Shown: positions 34,591 to 44,736, counted from the first letter of the stretch. The stretch is 64,000 nt of DNA from CAWBRT01 sp963832365 (GCA_963832365.1 CAWHUL010000006.1:1-64000); one strand, 5' to 3'. Numbers and translations are program-made. Notes: generated by a model not told the origin, from the letters alone.

Positions 34591-35292
34591 CTACCACCCG
34601 GAACTTGATAGCCGGGTGACCGCCTTCTTGAGCGCGTCGTGGTCTGCCGCGCTCATCTGCACAAACGCCATCCCCATGCCTACACCCGGATGCGAGGTCC
34701 TAACCTGCGCGGTGCAATTTATGGACACCTCAGCAACTCGAATCAGTAAATCGACCTTCGTCCCAACCGGGAAGATAGTCATCAATTCGACGTAGCAGCC
34801 GTTCATGCTGATATCGCTTACGGACGCGCCCAGCGGAAAACGCGTGTGCGCCTGACGAATTTGCGTGGAACCTTTGCATGCACAACGCGGTGTGGTACGA
34901 CGTTCGCCAGGTTCGCGCTGCTCCTTGGTCACCATGGCCTGAAGTCGCCAAAAGTCCTCAGCCTTATCCAGTGGGCGCAGTTCGATTTTGCCGGCATCGG
35001 GTGTGCCGCTCTGCCCCACCCACGCGACTCTGAAGCGGGACTTGTGCTCGCGGTATTCCACGCCTAGAACTTCTCCGGCAACCACCTGATGAGCCAGACC
35101 TTCAAGGCTTGCGCCAAGCAACCCAACCTCAACCGTATGAGCCTGTTGGGAAAAAGGAGAGCCTGATCCGTTCATTCCCCAAACCCGCACCGGGACGCGA
35201 AACACACGACGAGATTCCTGCTCCGGGCGCGTATCCTTTGCCGGGGCCGAATAAGAATGGACGTCTCCGTGATAGTTCGATGTTGTGCTCAT
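34591..35292 (-). CDS. twin PilZ-domain protein
   Basis: ATG 35292 (MSTTSNYHG) has AAGGA just upstream; the frame is open further back without a site. It has 233 residues. The C-terminal PilZ domain (about 135-230) has the c-di-GMP motif ERRTTPR (RxxxR) and DISMNGCYVE ([DN]xSxxG). The N-terminal half (SRRVFRVPVRVWGM...VEVGLLGASLEGL) looks like a second, degenerate PilZ. It likely senses c-di-GMP; partner unknown. Cytoplasmic, monocistronic. Confidence 0.8.
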   Translation of the reverse strand: MSTTSNYHGDVHSYSAPAKDTRPEQESRRVFRVPVRVWGMNGSGSPFSQQAHTVEVGLLGASLEGLAHQVVAGEVLGVEYREHKSRFRVAWVGQSGTPDAGKIELRPLDKAEDFWRLQAMVTKEQREPGERRTTPRCACKGSTQIRQAHTRFPLGASVSDISMNGCYVELMTIFPVGTKVDLLIRVAEVSINCTAQVRTSHPGVGMGMAFVQMSAADHDALKKAVTRLSSSGW

Positions 35293-35567
35293 TCCTTGTT
35301 CCCGTGAGAAAAACTCGCTCTGCCAACGGCTTCCATTTGCCGGGTTCCCGGCCTGCGCCGTAGTGGCGGGACGCCAATATCCAATTCGCTGCCACCTTAG
35401 TGACAACCTCCAGCAAGCGCAGACACCACATACCCGGCAGAACGCATTTGCTGCTGGCGTAGCATGCCATGCTGATGTGGACCCAGCAACTATCGATAGT
35501 GTGATTACTCTTGGTTACCTTAGGAACTAAAGCTGGCGCTCAGGCGACGCCTCGCGCACGATCCTCA

Positions 35568-35596
35568 TTGGGTTGTAAGTTCCTGCCCCGTATAAT
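35568..35596 (+). promoter_or_regulatory. sigma70 promoter before fabG
   Basis: TTGGGT (35568-35573), 17-base spacer, perfect TATAAT (35591-35596), 54 bases before ATG 35651. AAGGAGCGG is the ribosome-binding site. The rest of the gap 35293-35567 shows no gene. Confidence 0.65.
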
Positions 35597-35650
35597 GCTC
35601 TTGATCCATTCACGTTCTGATTTCAGGTTTGCGGTTTCCAAGGAGCGGCT

Positions 35651-36397
35651 ATGCAATCGCTGAACGGACGAATCGCCCTGGTTACTGGCGCTTCGCAAGG
35701 AATTGGAAGGGCCTGCGCATTGACCCTCGCCGAGGCTGGAGCAACCGTGGCGCTGGCGGCGCGCAATGAAGATAACCTCCGGGAGGCGGCCGCGCAGGTT
35801 ACTGGCGCGGGCGGCAAAGCCGCCGTCTACAAACTCGATGTGAGTTCGGAAGAAGAAATCAAGGCGGTAGTGAAGCAGATTATCGCCGAGCACGGAAAAG
35901 TCGACATACTGGTGAACAACGCGGGCATCACGCGCGACCAAATATCCATGCGCATGAAACGCTGCGATTGGGACGTGGTGCTGGCCACCAATCTGACTGC
36001 GCCGTTTCTACTCATCCAGACCGTCCTCGGTTCCATGCTCAAGCAGCGCTGGGGGCGCATTATCAATATCACCAGCATCTTCGGCAGGATGGGCCAGATC
36101 GGGCAGGCGAATTACTCGTCGGCAAAAGCAGGCCTGATCGGGTTGACTATGTCGGTGGCACGCGAGGTCGCTTCGAGAAATATAACCGTCAATGCCGTCG
36201 CGCCTGGCTGGATTGAAACCCCTATGACGGCGGAAATCACCCCCGAAATGCGCGAAGCCATCCTCAAAATGATCCCGATGCAACGGCCAGGGCGCGACCT
36301 GGAGGTGGCACACGCGGTCCGCTTTTTGGCTTCCGAGGAGGCCAGCTATATTACCGGCGATGTCCTGAATGTGAACGGTGGCATGCTGATGGGCTGA
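35651..36397 (+). CDS. fabG: 3-oxoacyl-ACP reductase (FabG-type SDR)
   Basis: This has 248 residues. TGASQGIGRACALTLAEAG (about 13-31), LVNNAGITRDQ, catalytic Ser in NITSIFGRMGQIGQANYSSAK (S, YxxxK), VNAVAPGWIETPMT and the C-terminal YITGDVLNVNGGMLMG match FabG closely. It reduces 3-ketoacyl-ACP in fatty-acid synthesis. Alone in its unit, so it could also be a paralogue with another substrate. Confidence 0.9.
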   Translation: MQSLNGRIALVTGASQGIGRACALTLAEAGATVALAARNEDNLREAAAQVTGAGGKAAVYKLDVSSEEEIKAVVKQIIAEHGKVDILVNNAGITRDQISMRMKRCDWDVVLATNLTAPFLLIQTVLGSMLKQRWGRIINITSIFGRMGQIGQANYSSAKAGLIGLTMSVAREVASRNITVNAVAPGWIETPMTAEITPEMREAILKMIPMQRPGRDLEVAHAVRFLASEEASYITGDVLNVNGGMLMG

Positions 36398-36442
36398 GCC
36401 ACCGACGCGTTTTCCCGCAGGTTGCTAGGGGATTCATCTCAA

Positions 36443-36479
36443 ATTTTGGGTGCGCAGGTGCCGTGGTGAACCCCAAAAT
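36443..36479. terminator. hairpin between fabG and the XRE gene
   Basis: ATTTTGGG (36443-36450) pairs with CCCAAAAT (36472-36479). The 21-base loop is GC-rich. It may end the fabG transcript or serve as an operator; no clear T run follows. Confidence 0.4.
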
Positions 36480-36593
36480 GTACCCGATTGCACTTTTGCG
36501 CTGTTTTCGGGAAGATTGTCCTTGCAAGCAGCGTTGCTGAATTTTACTATGCAGCTAACTCTGAGCGTTGCTATTTTGGCCAGAAGATAACTA

Positions 36594-36947
36594 ATGCAAA
36601 TGAATATTGGCGAAACCATTCGTAGTTTCCGATTGCAGAAAGGGATGTCGCAGGGAGATATCGAGAAGCGCACTGGACTATTGCGCTGCTATCTGTCGCG
36701 CGTGGAAAACGGTCACACCATCCCTTCTCTCGATACGTTGGCCAAGATAGCTTCTGCCATGGACATCCCACTCGGCCAGTTCTTCGCCATCAACACGGCG
36801 GATACGGCGGCCCGGGCAGCATCGCAAATGAATGAGGAGGAAGTGCGCTTCCTTTCGCAAATCCGGCGTTACTCCTCGAACCTGAACGATAGCGACCGCA
36901 AATTGGTGCTGGCCATGGTGAAGAAGATGGCCGCGCCCGCCAAGTAA
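36594..36947 (+). CDS. XRE-family transcriptional regulator
   Basis: This has 117 residues. The HTH covers residues about 5-62: IGETIRSFRLQKGMSQGDIEKRTGLLRCYLSRVENGHTIPSLDTLAKIASAMDIPLGQFF. The C-terminal helix-rich tail contains LSQIRRYSSNLNDSDRKLVLAMVKKMA. Such small regulators are widespread in Acidobacteriota genomes. The target is not evident; no partner gene is adjacent. Confidence 0.9.
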   Translation: MQMNIGETIRSFRLQKGMSQGDIEKRTGLLRCYLSRVENGHTIPSLDTLAKIASAMDIPLGQFFAINTADTAARAASQMNEEEVRFLSQIRRYSSNLNDSDRKLVLAMVKKMAAPAK

Positions 36948-37034
36948 TGAAGCAGTTGCCGTAGTGAATGTCGCGGTGAAGAGTTGGATCGAAGCACTCG
37001 ATGGACGAGTGCTTTTTGTTTTGCAGAATGACTG

Positions 37035-37526
37035 CTATTTAGCCGGCCAGGCCGCCAGCAGCCTGCGGATGACGATCAACTCGCCAAGATGGTGAGAGGT
37101 GTGATCAGCCACCAGCAGGACCTCGTGAATCAGATTTTGCCCCTCGCCCCAAGGAAAAGGCGCCAGCAAGTCACTGGCGGGGTTGTTGACGAGGCGGATC
37201 ATCTTGTCGCTATCTTCCTGAACCAACTGAACCGAGTGCTCCCAGCTATTCGTGTCGGCGGGCGCGGCGTTGGCGGGCCAATAGCCCTCCGGCCATTTTG
37301 GCGAGTGGTAGCTGCCGTCATGATTCATGCTGAAGCGCACGATATCATCCTGTGCGATTCGAATGTGCTCAAGGATTTGCCACCCCGAATAAGGCAGCCC
37401 CAGGGGAACCACTCCGCGGAGTTTAGGTGGGAAGTTCTTCACCACATTCTCAAAAGTCGCGTGCGCCTGTCCGCCGCGCAGCAACTCGACCAATTCTTTC
37501 CTGATTCGGTTTTCAGCCATTGTCAT
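37035..37526 (-). CDS. DinB-family protein
   Basis: This has 163 residues and a four-helix DinB/YfiT fold with likely metal ligands His (GWQILEHIRIAQDDIVRF) and the C-terminal His-x3-His (LLVADHTSHHLGELIVIRRLL). Relatives use bacillithiol or similar thiols as transferases, but many are uncharacterised. Monocistronic, convergent with the XRE gene. Confidence 0.85.
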   Translation of the reverse strand: MTMAENRIRKELVELLRGGQAHATFENVVKNFPPKLRGVVPLGLPYSGWQILEHIRIAQDDIVRFSMNHDGSYHSPKWPEGYWPANAAPADTNSWEHSVQLVQEDSDKMIRLVNNPASDLLAPFPWGEGQNLIHEVLLVADHTSHHLGELIVIRRLLAAWPAK

Positions 37527-37725
37527 CGCCGATGCCCCGTCTATCAGAACGGAAATCTATTGTATCCTGACCGGCTTCCACCCCAACCCGTGCTAAAGCG
37601 GCACGTGTCGAGGGCCCCGGCTTCCACCCCGGCTGCCGCATGCCGGCGCGCGGTAACCAGATTGATTCTTGCGCGATCTCAGCCGAAGGCGGAAACTGTA
37701 ACTCGCAAACCAGGGAGGATAGACC

Positions 37726-38451
37726 GTGAAATTCGTAGCTGTTATCCCCGCACGCCTGGCATCGACTCGCTTGCCCCGCAAGCCGCTGCGCGAAATTGCC
37801 GGCAAGACCATGATTGCCCGCGTCTACGAGGCCGTGGCGGCCAGTAAGCTGGTTTCGCAGACGATTGTTGCCACCGATGCGCGCGAAGTCATCGAGCACT
37901 GCGAAAAACTCGGCATCCCCGCACGCATGACTTCGGAGGGGCACCGCAGCGGAACGGACCGCGTACGGGAGATTGCCGGCTTGGTCGAGGCCGATGTCTA
38001 CATCAATGTCCAGGGTGATGAGCCGCTCACGCGTCCGGAGCACCTGGATGCGTTGATCCGCCTGATGCAGCAGCCCGGAGTCGAGGTTGGAACCTTGAAG
38101 ATCGCTTGCGCCGAGGCCGACCTCTCCAACCCCAACGCAGTCAAAGTGGTTTGCGATGCCCTCGGCCGCGCGCTCTATTTTTCCCGCAGCACGATTCCAT
38201 TCGACCGCGACCGCGCCGGGCGAGTCCGCTGCTTCAAGCACCTCGGACTCTATGCTTACCGCAAACGCGCGCTGGAGCTTTTCTGTTCGTGGCCCGAGTC
38301 CGAGTTGGAGCGTACTGAGCGGCTCGAACAATTGCGCTTTCTGGAAAACGGGGTGGCCATTCACGTGGCGGAAACATCGTTTGAAACCATCGGCGTGGAC
38401 ACCGAGGAAGACCTGCGACGGGTGGAGCAGATTCTGCTCGCACGCAGTTGA
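37726..38451 (+). CDS. kdsB: 3-deoxy-manno-octulosonate cytidylyltransferase
   Basis: This has 241 residues, starting at GTG 37726 after GGAGGATA. It activates KDO to CMP-KDO for LPS inner core. Motifs: FVAVIPARLASTRLPRKPLREI, TSEGHRSGTDRVREIA, YINVQGDEPLTRPEHLDAL, HLGLYAYRKRALELFCSWP, LEQLRFLENGVAIHV and DTEEDLRRVE. Complete. Confidence 0.95.
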   Translation: MKFVAVIPARLASTRLPRKPLREIAGKTMIARVYEAVAASKLVSQTIVATDAREVIEHCEKLGIPARMTSEGHRSGTDRVREIAGLVEADVYINVQGDEPLTRPEHLDALIRLMQQPGVEVGTLKIACAEADLSNPNAVKVVCDALGRALYFSRSTIPFDRDRAGRVRCFKHLGLYAYRKRALELFCSWPESELERTERLEQLRFLENGVAIHVAETSFETIGVDTEEDLRRVEQILLARS

Positions 38452-38477
38452 GCATGACACCAATCAGCGCAGTCACC

Positions 38478-39617
38478 TCAGTCCTGCGGCTTCGTCCATG
38501 CTTCGGCTGCGGCAATTCGCTTGGCGATCGGCGGGTGCGAGTGAAAGAGGATTTCCACGATCCGCGAGGGCTTGCGCTCGGCGAGATTCTGGTCGGCAAG
38601 TTTGTTCATGGCGCTGATGAACGGACCTACGGCGGGGATCGATTGCCATGCGTAGCGGTCGGCTTCGCGCTCATTCATGCGGGAGTAGGCGTTGAGCAGC
38701 GGCATCAAAGCCAGCGAAAGCAGCGTCGTCACCAGAATGATCAACGGAAGGCTGGCGAAGTCGTATTGCGAGATGAACCATTCCTTGCGCATGATCGCCC
38801 AGCGCAGCACCCATTTCAGCGCCCAGAATCCGGCGAAGGTGATCACGGCCTGCACGATCATCGACTTCAGGATGTGCCGTCGCACGTGATGTCCGAGCTC
38901 ATGCGCGAGCACCGCCTCGATCTCGTCGTCGGTGTAGCCGGCAAGCAGGGTGTCGGAGAGAATGATGCGCCGTGTCGCTCCCCATCCGGTCAGCGCGGCA
39001 TTTGCCTTGCGGGACTTTTCCGAGAGATTCCATTCATAGACGCCGCGGACCCGCGTACCGGCGCTTTCGCTCATCCGCGTCAGCCGGTCTCGCAGCTCGG
39101 AATTTTCCAGCGGCCGGAACTTGTAGAAAATCGGAAACAGCACAACTGGCGCGATCTGCGCGAACAGCACGAACAGCACCATGAACGCGGCCCAAGCGAC
39201 GATCCACCACGATTGCGGGAATTTGCGAACCAGTAGATAAAAGATCTCCGCCAGGATACCGGAGATGACTAAGCCGACGAGGAATCCTTTTAGTTGATCC
39301 CACATCCAGCCGCGCCAGCCCTGATTGGAAAGATGGTACCGGCGCTCCAACCGGAAGCCGTAGGAATCAATGCCCAGGCCGAGCGCCTTGCTCAGCAGCG
39401 TCAGGAATAGCAGATAGACGAAGAGCGCGAGAACGTAGTTTTCGCCGCGCGCGATGCGGAACGCCAGGTCGCGAAGGATTTGACTCCATCCGCTCAGCAG
39501 CAGCAACAGCATCAAGCCGAGCCCAAGGCCGGCGTCAGCCACGCTCAAGCGGCGGTGGATGCGGTTATAGCGCCGCGCGTCGGGCGAATCGACCGAAGAT
39601 GAAGATGCAGACCACAT
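38478..39617 (-). CDS. M48 family metalloprotease (Ste24-type)
   Basis: This has 379 residues. Several membrane helices precede a zinc protease domain. HExxH is in AVLAHELGHHVRRH (about 247), and the third ligand is Glu in NEREADRYAWQ. The N-terminal region (GFRLERRYHLSNQGWRGWMWDQLKG) matches CAAX prenyl protease 1/Ste24 relatives. Inner-membrane enzyme, likely protein quality control. Shares a convergent end with kdsB (27 bases apart). Confidence 0.9.
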   Translation of the reverse strand: MWSASSSSVDSPDARRYNRIHRRLSVADAGLGLGLMLLLLLSGWSQILRDLAFRIARGENYVLALFVYLLFLTLLSKALGLGIDSYGFRLERRYHLSNQGWRGWMWDQLKGFLVGLVISGILAEIFYLLVRKFPQSWWIVAWAAFMVLFVLFAQIAPVVLFPIFYKFRPLENSELRDRLTRMSESAGTRVRGVYEWNLSEKSRKANAALTGWGATRRIILSDTLLAGYTDDEIEAVLAHELGHHVRRHILKSMIVQAVITFAGFWALKWVLRWAIMRKEWFISQYDFASLPLIILVTTLLSLALMPLLNAYSRMNEREADRYAWQSIPAVGPFISAMNKLADQNLAERKPSRIVEILFHSHPPIAKRIAAAEAWTKPQD

Positions 39618-39752
39618 GAGATTCCGGAGAAGTACTGATCATACTAGAGCTAGTGTAGTGTGTCAGGCAGATGAGCAGTTATCGCGCTGTCATGCTGAGG
39701 TCGCACCGAGTTGGGGGCACCATTACTCTGCTGCGCCAAGTATTAGCTTTCC

Positions 39753-41177
39753 TCACGCCACAGTTGCCTTGCTGTAGACAAATGATTCGGCGGCCGAGAG
39801 AATCTCGTCGACTAGTTCCGGGCTGGCGGCTTCGCAGTAAATACGCAGCAGCGGTTCGGTTCCGGAGCCGCGCAGCAGCACCCATGGTTCGGCCCCGTTG
39901 CCGTTCTTGGGAACGTCGAGGAAGAACTTGTAGCCGTCCATGTCCTCCACGCGCAGCACCTTGTAGCCGATCTTTGCCGGGCGTTCGGCGGCGCGGCTGA
40001 GAGCCGAGAGCTTCAACTCGTCGGCAATGTGCAGGTCGCGTCGCCCGAAATAGTGCCGGCCATACTCGTTTTGCAGTTGCTCCACCAGTTGTCCGAGCGA
40101 TTTGCCTTCCTCGGCCATGACGTTGGCCAGCAGCAGTGAATTCAGGATGCCGTCGCGCTCGGGAAGATGGCGCGGAATGCCGATGCCGCCCGACTCTTCG
40201 CCGCCGACCAGGACTTCGCGACCGCTGAGCACGATGTCGCAGACGTACTTGAAGCCTATGCCGTGCTCGATCAGTTCGCGATTGTATTTGTGGGCGATGC
40301 GGTCGAGCATGCCGGTGGTGTTGAAGGCGCGGGTGACGGCCCCGGGCCATTGCTTGCGCTTGAGAAGCCACTCCAGCAGTACCGCGAAACACTTGTGAGA
40401 ATCGACGAAGCTGCCGTCCTCGGCGACCGCGCCGATGCGGTCGGCATCGCCATCGACCGCGAGGCCGGCGCTGCACTTTTCGCGCACCACGGTCTCCTGG
40501 AGGGCCTTCACGTGCGGCAGAATCGGCTCCGGGTTTATGCCGGGAAACAGCGGGTTCAGCTCGCCGCGAATCTCCAGATGCGGAACCCCGGCCCTCTGGA
40601 AGATGCCCGCCAGCACCCCCCGCCCGGAGCCATACATGACGTCGATGGCGAAGCGAAAGCCGGCCTTGGAGATGAGGCCCATATCGGCGAATTTCTCGAT
40701 GGCTGCGACATAGGGCGCTTTGAAATCGATCTCGCTCACCCGTCCGCCCGACGCTCGCGTGACAGGGGTGTCGAGGTAACTCTCGATCTTCCGCATTATC
40801 TCCGGCGTGGCCGAGCCGCCATAGGAGGCTTTGAACTTTACCCCGTTCCAATTCCACGGATTGTGACTGGAGGTGATCATGACGCCGCCGGCAGCGCCCA
40901 TCTGCTTGACCGCGTAAGAGAGCGCCGGGGTCGGCGTGTAATCGTTCGCCAGGCGCGCATGGAGACCCGAGTCGGCAAGTTGTTCGGCGGCGATTTCGGC
41001 GAAGCGGCGCGAACCAAAGCGCGTGTCGTAGGCAAGCAGGACGCCCTTTGCGGGGTCTTCATGCCGCTGAATGTAGTTGGCGATTGCGCGCGAGACACGG
41101 CGCACATTTTCAAAGGTGAAATCGTCGGCGATAATGGCGCGCCAGCCATCGGTGCCAAACTTGATTGCAGAAGCCAT
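39753..41177 (-). CDS. phosphoglucomutase/phosphomannomutase
   Basis: This has 474 residues. Phosphoserine loop GGVMITSSHNPWNWNGVKF (about 100), Mg loop AVDGDADRIGAV, sugar loop GGEESGGIG and phosphate loop RGSGTEPLLRIYCE. It interconverts hexose 6- and 1-phosphates. Directly upstream of manC and manA on the same strand, so phosphomannomutase for GDP-mannose is the likely role, although the family is bifunctional. Confidence 0.9.
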   Translation of the reverse strand: MASAIKFGTDGWRAIIADDFTFENVRRVSRAIANYIQRHEDPAKGVLLAYDTRFGSRRFAEIAAEQLADSGLHARLANDYTPTPALSYAVKQMGAAGGVMITSSHNPWNWNGVKFKASYGGSATPEIMRKIESYLDTPVTRASGGRVSEIDFKAPYVAAIEKFADMGLISKAGFRFAIDVMYGSGRGVLAGIFQRAGVPHLEIRGELNPLFPGINPEPILPHVKALQETVVREKCSAGLAVDGDADRIGAVAEDGSFVDSHKCFAVLLEWLLKRKQWPGAVTRAFNTTGMLDRIAHKYNRELIEHGIGFKYVCDIVLSGREVLVGGEESGGIGIPRHLPERDGILNSLLLANVMAEEGKSLGQLVEQLQNEYGRHYFGRRDLHIADELKLSALSRAAERPAKIGYKVLRVEDMDGYKFFLDVPKNGNGAEPWVLLRGSGTEPLLRIYCEAASPELVDEILSAAESFVYSKATVA

Positions 41178-41185
41178 GGCGTTTC

Positions 41186-42337
41186 CTATGTGAGCTTCGT
41201 AAGTTTCTTTTCGTCGAGGAAGGAAACGATCTTGCCGACATCCTGCGCGCGCGCGCGAGTGGTCACCAGCACGGCGTCATCGGTCACCACCACCACCAGG
41301 TCTTTGACGCCAACGGCGGCCACAAACTTGCCGGGCGCGTGGAGATAGTTGCCTTCCGCATCGAGGATGAAGGAGCGCAGGGATTCCATGTGGTTGCCGC
41401 GTTCGCGATCGCTCTTGGCGGTCATCATGCGGTGTTCATGCAGGGCCGACCATGAGCCCAGATCGTTCCAGTCGAAGCCGGCGCGAATGCAGAAGATGTT
41501 CGACTGCTGCTCACCCTTGGCCGAGCGCGGCTCCAGCACGGCGTAGTCAACGCTGATGTTCTCGCACTTGGGATAGAGCCGCCGGAAGGTCTCGGCAAAT
41601 CGGCGAGTGCCATAGGCAGCGGCAATTTTCTCCAGCAACGGCGCGGTTTTCGGCAGGTGCTCGCGCAGTGCGGCAGCCAGCGTCGCCGCCGACCATACGA
41701 ACATGCCGCTGTTCCAGAAGAAATTTCCAGCCTGCAGAAATTCGATTGCGCGATCGAGTTTGGGTTTTTCCGTGAAGCGCCGCACACGCAAAGCGCCGCC
41801 CGACTTTTCGCCGGTTTCAATATACCCGTACCCGGTCTCAGGCCGGGCCGGTTCGATCCCCATGACGACGATGTTTTCACCTGCTGCCGCAATTGCCACG
41901 GCCTCCGCCAAATCGCTCTGGAAGCGGCGCTGGTCGCCGGTAACGTGATCGGAGGGAAACATGCCGATGACGGCTTTCGGGTCTGTCCTGAGGAGCAAGA
42001 ACGCAGCCAGTCCAATGGCCGGCGCGGTGTTGCGTCCCACGGGCTCGGCGATCACTTGCTGCCGCGGCAACTCAGGCAGTTGGCGAATGATGTTCTGACG
42101 CAAATCCTGGTTGCTGATGATCCAGAAGTTGCCGGGCAGGCTGTTCGGCGCCAGGCGCGCAACTGTCTCCTGGATCATGGTCTTGCTGCTGTTCAAGGGG
42201 AGCAGTTGCTTGGCGAGCCGTTTGCGGCTGAGCGGCCAAAAGCGGGTTCCCCGGCCTCCGGCAAGAACCACGGGATAGAAGTGTCGCTTATCGAATTTTG
42301 CCACGCAAGTTACCCTGTAAAGCGTTTGCTGTGCCAA
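41186..42337 (-). CDS. manC: mannose-1-phosphate guanylyltransferase
   Basis: This has 383 residues. The pyrophosphorylase signature VVLAGGRGTRFWPLSRKRLAKQLLPL follows a 22-residue leader; GTG near 42304 is a possible later start. Other motifs: ISNQDLR, VIAEPVGRNTAPAIGLAA, MFPSDHV, GYGYIETG, FTEKPKLDRA and SVDYAVLEP. It makes GDP-mannose from mannose-1-P and GTP. There is no fused isomerase domain; a separate ManA follows upstream. Confidence 0.9.
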   Translation of the reverse strand: MAQQTLYRVTCVAKFDKRHFYPVVLAGGRGTRFWPLSRKRLAKQLLPLNSSKTMIQETVARLAPNSLPGNFWIISNQDLRQNIIRQLPELPRQQVIAEPVGRNTAPAIGLAAFLLLRTDPKAVIGMFPSDHVTGDQRRFQSDLAEAVAIAAAGENIVVMGIEPARPETGYGYIETGEKSGGALRVRRFTEKPKLDRAIEFLQAGNFFWNSGMFVWSAATLAAALREHLPKTAPLLEKIAAAYGTRRFAETFRRLYPKCENISVDYAVLEPRSAKGEQQSNIFCIRAGFDWNDLGSWSALHEHRMMTAKSDRERGNHMESLRSFILDAEGNYLHAPGKFVAAVGVKDLVVVVTDDAVLVTTRARAQDVGKIVSFLDEKKLTKLT

Positions 42338-42380
42338 AACTGCCCCGAACAGTCGCAGCCAGTGGCAGTGGATATCAAAA

Positions 42381-43382
42381 TCACTCCGGCGTCCGTACGC
42401 CTTCCGTCAGCTTCTCAACGACGGGCGCTGGCACCGGCTCACCGGGTACGCGCATGAGGAGGAATTCCACTGCCCATTGAGGACGCAGCCCGATTTGCTC
42501 CATGCTGGCCGGGATTACGACGGCCTCGCCCCGGTTGAAGCTGACCGGCTGGCCGCCCTCCCATTCCACTACGGCGCTGCCTTCCACTGCAACCAGAACT
42601 TGCGCCGAGGTGCGTCCGGGCGCGGCAGCGAGGGTCAGTGGCTTGGTGATGGCAAACCGCTCCACCACAAAACACGGCGAAGCAACCATCAGATCATGGC
42701 CGTCAACTGTCCGCGGCGAAACCTTGCCCGCGTTGGTCGATTCCCGCATGGCCCGCAATCCCTGCTCTATGTGGAGTTCCCTGCCGCGGCCGAAATCATA
42801 GAGGCGGAAGGTCGTGTCGGAGTTCTGTTGCGTCTCGATCAGGATCGAACCGGGACCAATCGAGTGCACGGTTCCGGCATCGACGTAAATCAGATCGCCG
42901 GGGTCCAGATCGACCCAATTGAGCAAATTCTCGGCGCCGTTGGCGAGGATGGCGGCCTCGAACTCCGGCTTGCCGACTCCGGGCTTCAGTCCGAGTCCGA
43001 CTTGGGCTCCCGGCAGGCATTTGGCCACGTACCAGCACTCTGTCTTGCCACAAGGCTGCCCCAGTTCGCGGGCTCCCTCATCATCGGGATGTACCTGTAC
43101 CGACAGCTTGTCATGAGGGAAAAGAAACTTCGTCAACAGCGGAAAACGATCAGGTTGGGGAGCCGCCTCGCCTACCAGTTCCCGGCCAAACCGCCGGCAC
43201 AGCTCACTGAGAGATGCTCCGGAAAAAGGTCCGTTCGCCACGCGGCATTCGTCGCCGGTGAGCCAAGCCTCGCCAATTGGCTCCTCGCCGACCACCCGAG
43301 TGTAGATGGGCCGCAAATCGCGGGTTCCCCACGGACGTGGGCTGAACTCGGGGATCATGAGAAATGGATAGAGATCAGACAT
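42381..43382 (-). CDS. manA: mannose-6-phosphate isomerase class I
   Basis: ATG 43382 (MSDLYPFLMIPEFSPRPWG). About 333 residues. Zn site in LSVQVHPDDEGARELGQPCGKTECWYV, then YVDAGTVHSIGPG and IETQQNSDTTFRLYDFGRGRELH. It interconverts fructose-6-P and mannose-6-P, the entry step to GDP-mannose with the two genes downstream. Confidence 0.9.
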   Translation of the reverse strand: MSDLYPFLMIPEFSPRPWGTRDLRPIYTRVVGEEPIGEAWLTGDECRVANGPFSGASLSELCRRFGRELVGEAAPQPDRFPLLTKFLFPHDKLSVQVHPDDEGARELGQPCGKTECWYVAKCLPGAQVGLGLKPGVGKPEFEAAILANGAENLLNWVDLDPGDLIYVDAGTVHSIGPGSILIETQQNSDTTFRLYDFGRGRELHIEQGLRAMRESTNAGKVSPRTVDGHDLMVASPCFVVERFAITKPLTLAAAPGRTSAQVLVAVEGSAVVEWEGGQPVSFNRGEAVVIPASMEQIGLRPQWAVEFLLMRVPGEPVPAPVVEKLTEGVRTPE

Positions 43383-43500
43383 TGGAGAACACAATGCCGT
43401 ACCGGACAGTCAATTTAGAGTACCTGAAAGGCCCTGAACGTTGCCGAAGCCGGGAAAAAGGGCCAACCATGGTTGGCCCCTGGTCCGATTGCTCATCAGC

Positions 43501-44698
43501 TTAGAGCGACTTAAAGAACTTATGCATCCTCTCCAGACCCGCGGTCAATCTCCGCGGCCGAGGTGGCATAGGAAAGCCGCACGTGCTGATTGCTGCCAAA
43601 CGCCTCGCCGGGCACCGTCACCACGTGGGCCTCGTGCAGCAGACACCGGGTGACATCTGCCGGCGTCTTCATTCCGCCCTTGCCGAAATAAGCGCTGAAA
43701 TTCGGAAAGACGTAGAAAGCGCCCTGCGGCATGGTACAGGTGATACCGGGGATCTCCCGCAAGCCCTTCACGATCCGGTCGCGCAACTGCTTGAATTCGG
43801 CGCGGAAGTCGGCAACGCACTGCTGCGGGCCGTTCAAGGCGCCGATGGCGGCCTTCTGCACAATCGAGGTTGGGTTCGAGGTAGATTGACTCTGAAGCTT
43901 GGTGGCTTCCTTGATGACCGCAGCCGGTCCCATGGCATAACCCAGGCGCCAACCGGTCATGGAATAGGTCTTGGAGAGCGAGCCGACGACAATGAGGCGC
44001 TCGCGCGCTTCCTGAATCGATCCGGCGGAGAAGAGACGTCCTGAATAGTCGAGATAAACGTAGCATTCGTCGCTCATGACCCAGATGCCACGCTTGGCGG
44101 CCATGCGCACCACGGCCGTCATGTCCTCGGGCGAGAGAGACGCGCCGGAGGGATTGTTCGGGAAATTCAGCAGCAGGATCTTGGTCCGCGGCGTAATTGC
44201 CTTCTCGATCATTTCCAGCGTGATCGCGAAATTGTTCTTCTCTTCGCTCTCGACAAAGACACACTTGCCGCCGCAATACTCCACCATGTCCTTGAACGAG
44301 ACCCAATAGGGAACGGGGATGATCACTTCGTCCCCACGGTTGACGAGTACCGAGAAGATATTAAACAAGGCATGTTTGCCGCCGACCGAGGCGACAACTT
44401 CTTCGCGCTTGTAATTGCTGCCGAAATCCGCCGCGTGGCGCTTTACGATGGCGTCCCGCAGCTCTTCGATTCCGCCAACGGCGGTGTACTTCGTGAAATT
44501 CGACTGAATGGCTGCAATCGCTGCATCCTTGACGTGCTGGGGGGTGGTGAAGTGCGGCTCGCCCGCCGCAAAATAAACCAGGTCAACGCCCTGCGCGCGC
44601 AGTTTGTCGCCTTCGGCAACGGCGGCCAAAGTGGCCGAAGGTTTAATCCGGTTGATCCGGTCAGTGAATGGCATTACTACTCCAGAACTTGCAGCCAT
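43501..44698 (-). CDS. aspC: aspartate aminotransferase, one indel at the C-terminus
   Basis: About 398 residues after repair. Class I PLP aminotransferase: PSATLAAVAEGDKLRAQGVDLVYFAAGEPHF, NFPNNPSGASLS, and PLP Lys in VGSLSKTYSMTGWRLGYAMGP. As assembled it ends AEIDRGSGEDA. Removing one G of the GGG at 43538-43540 restores GLERMHKFFKSL and a stop at 43501. The short repaired tail fits the family, good evidence that the extra G is an assembly error. Confidence 0.9.
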
Positions 44699-44736
44699 GG
44701 GTGTCCTCCGTAAAAAAATTATTCTTGCCTGATTCT

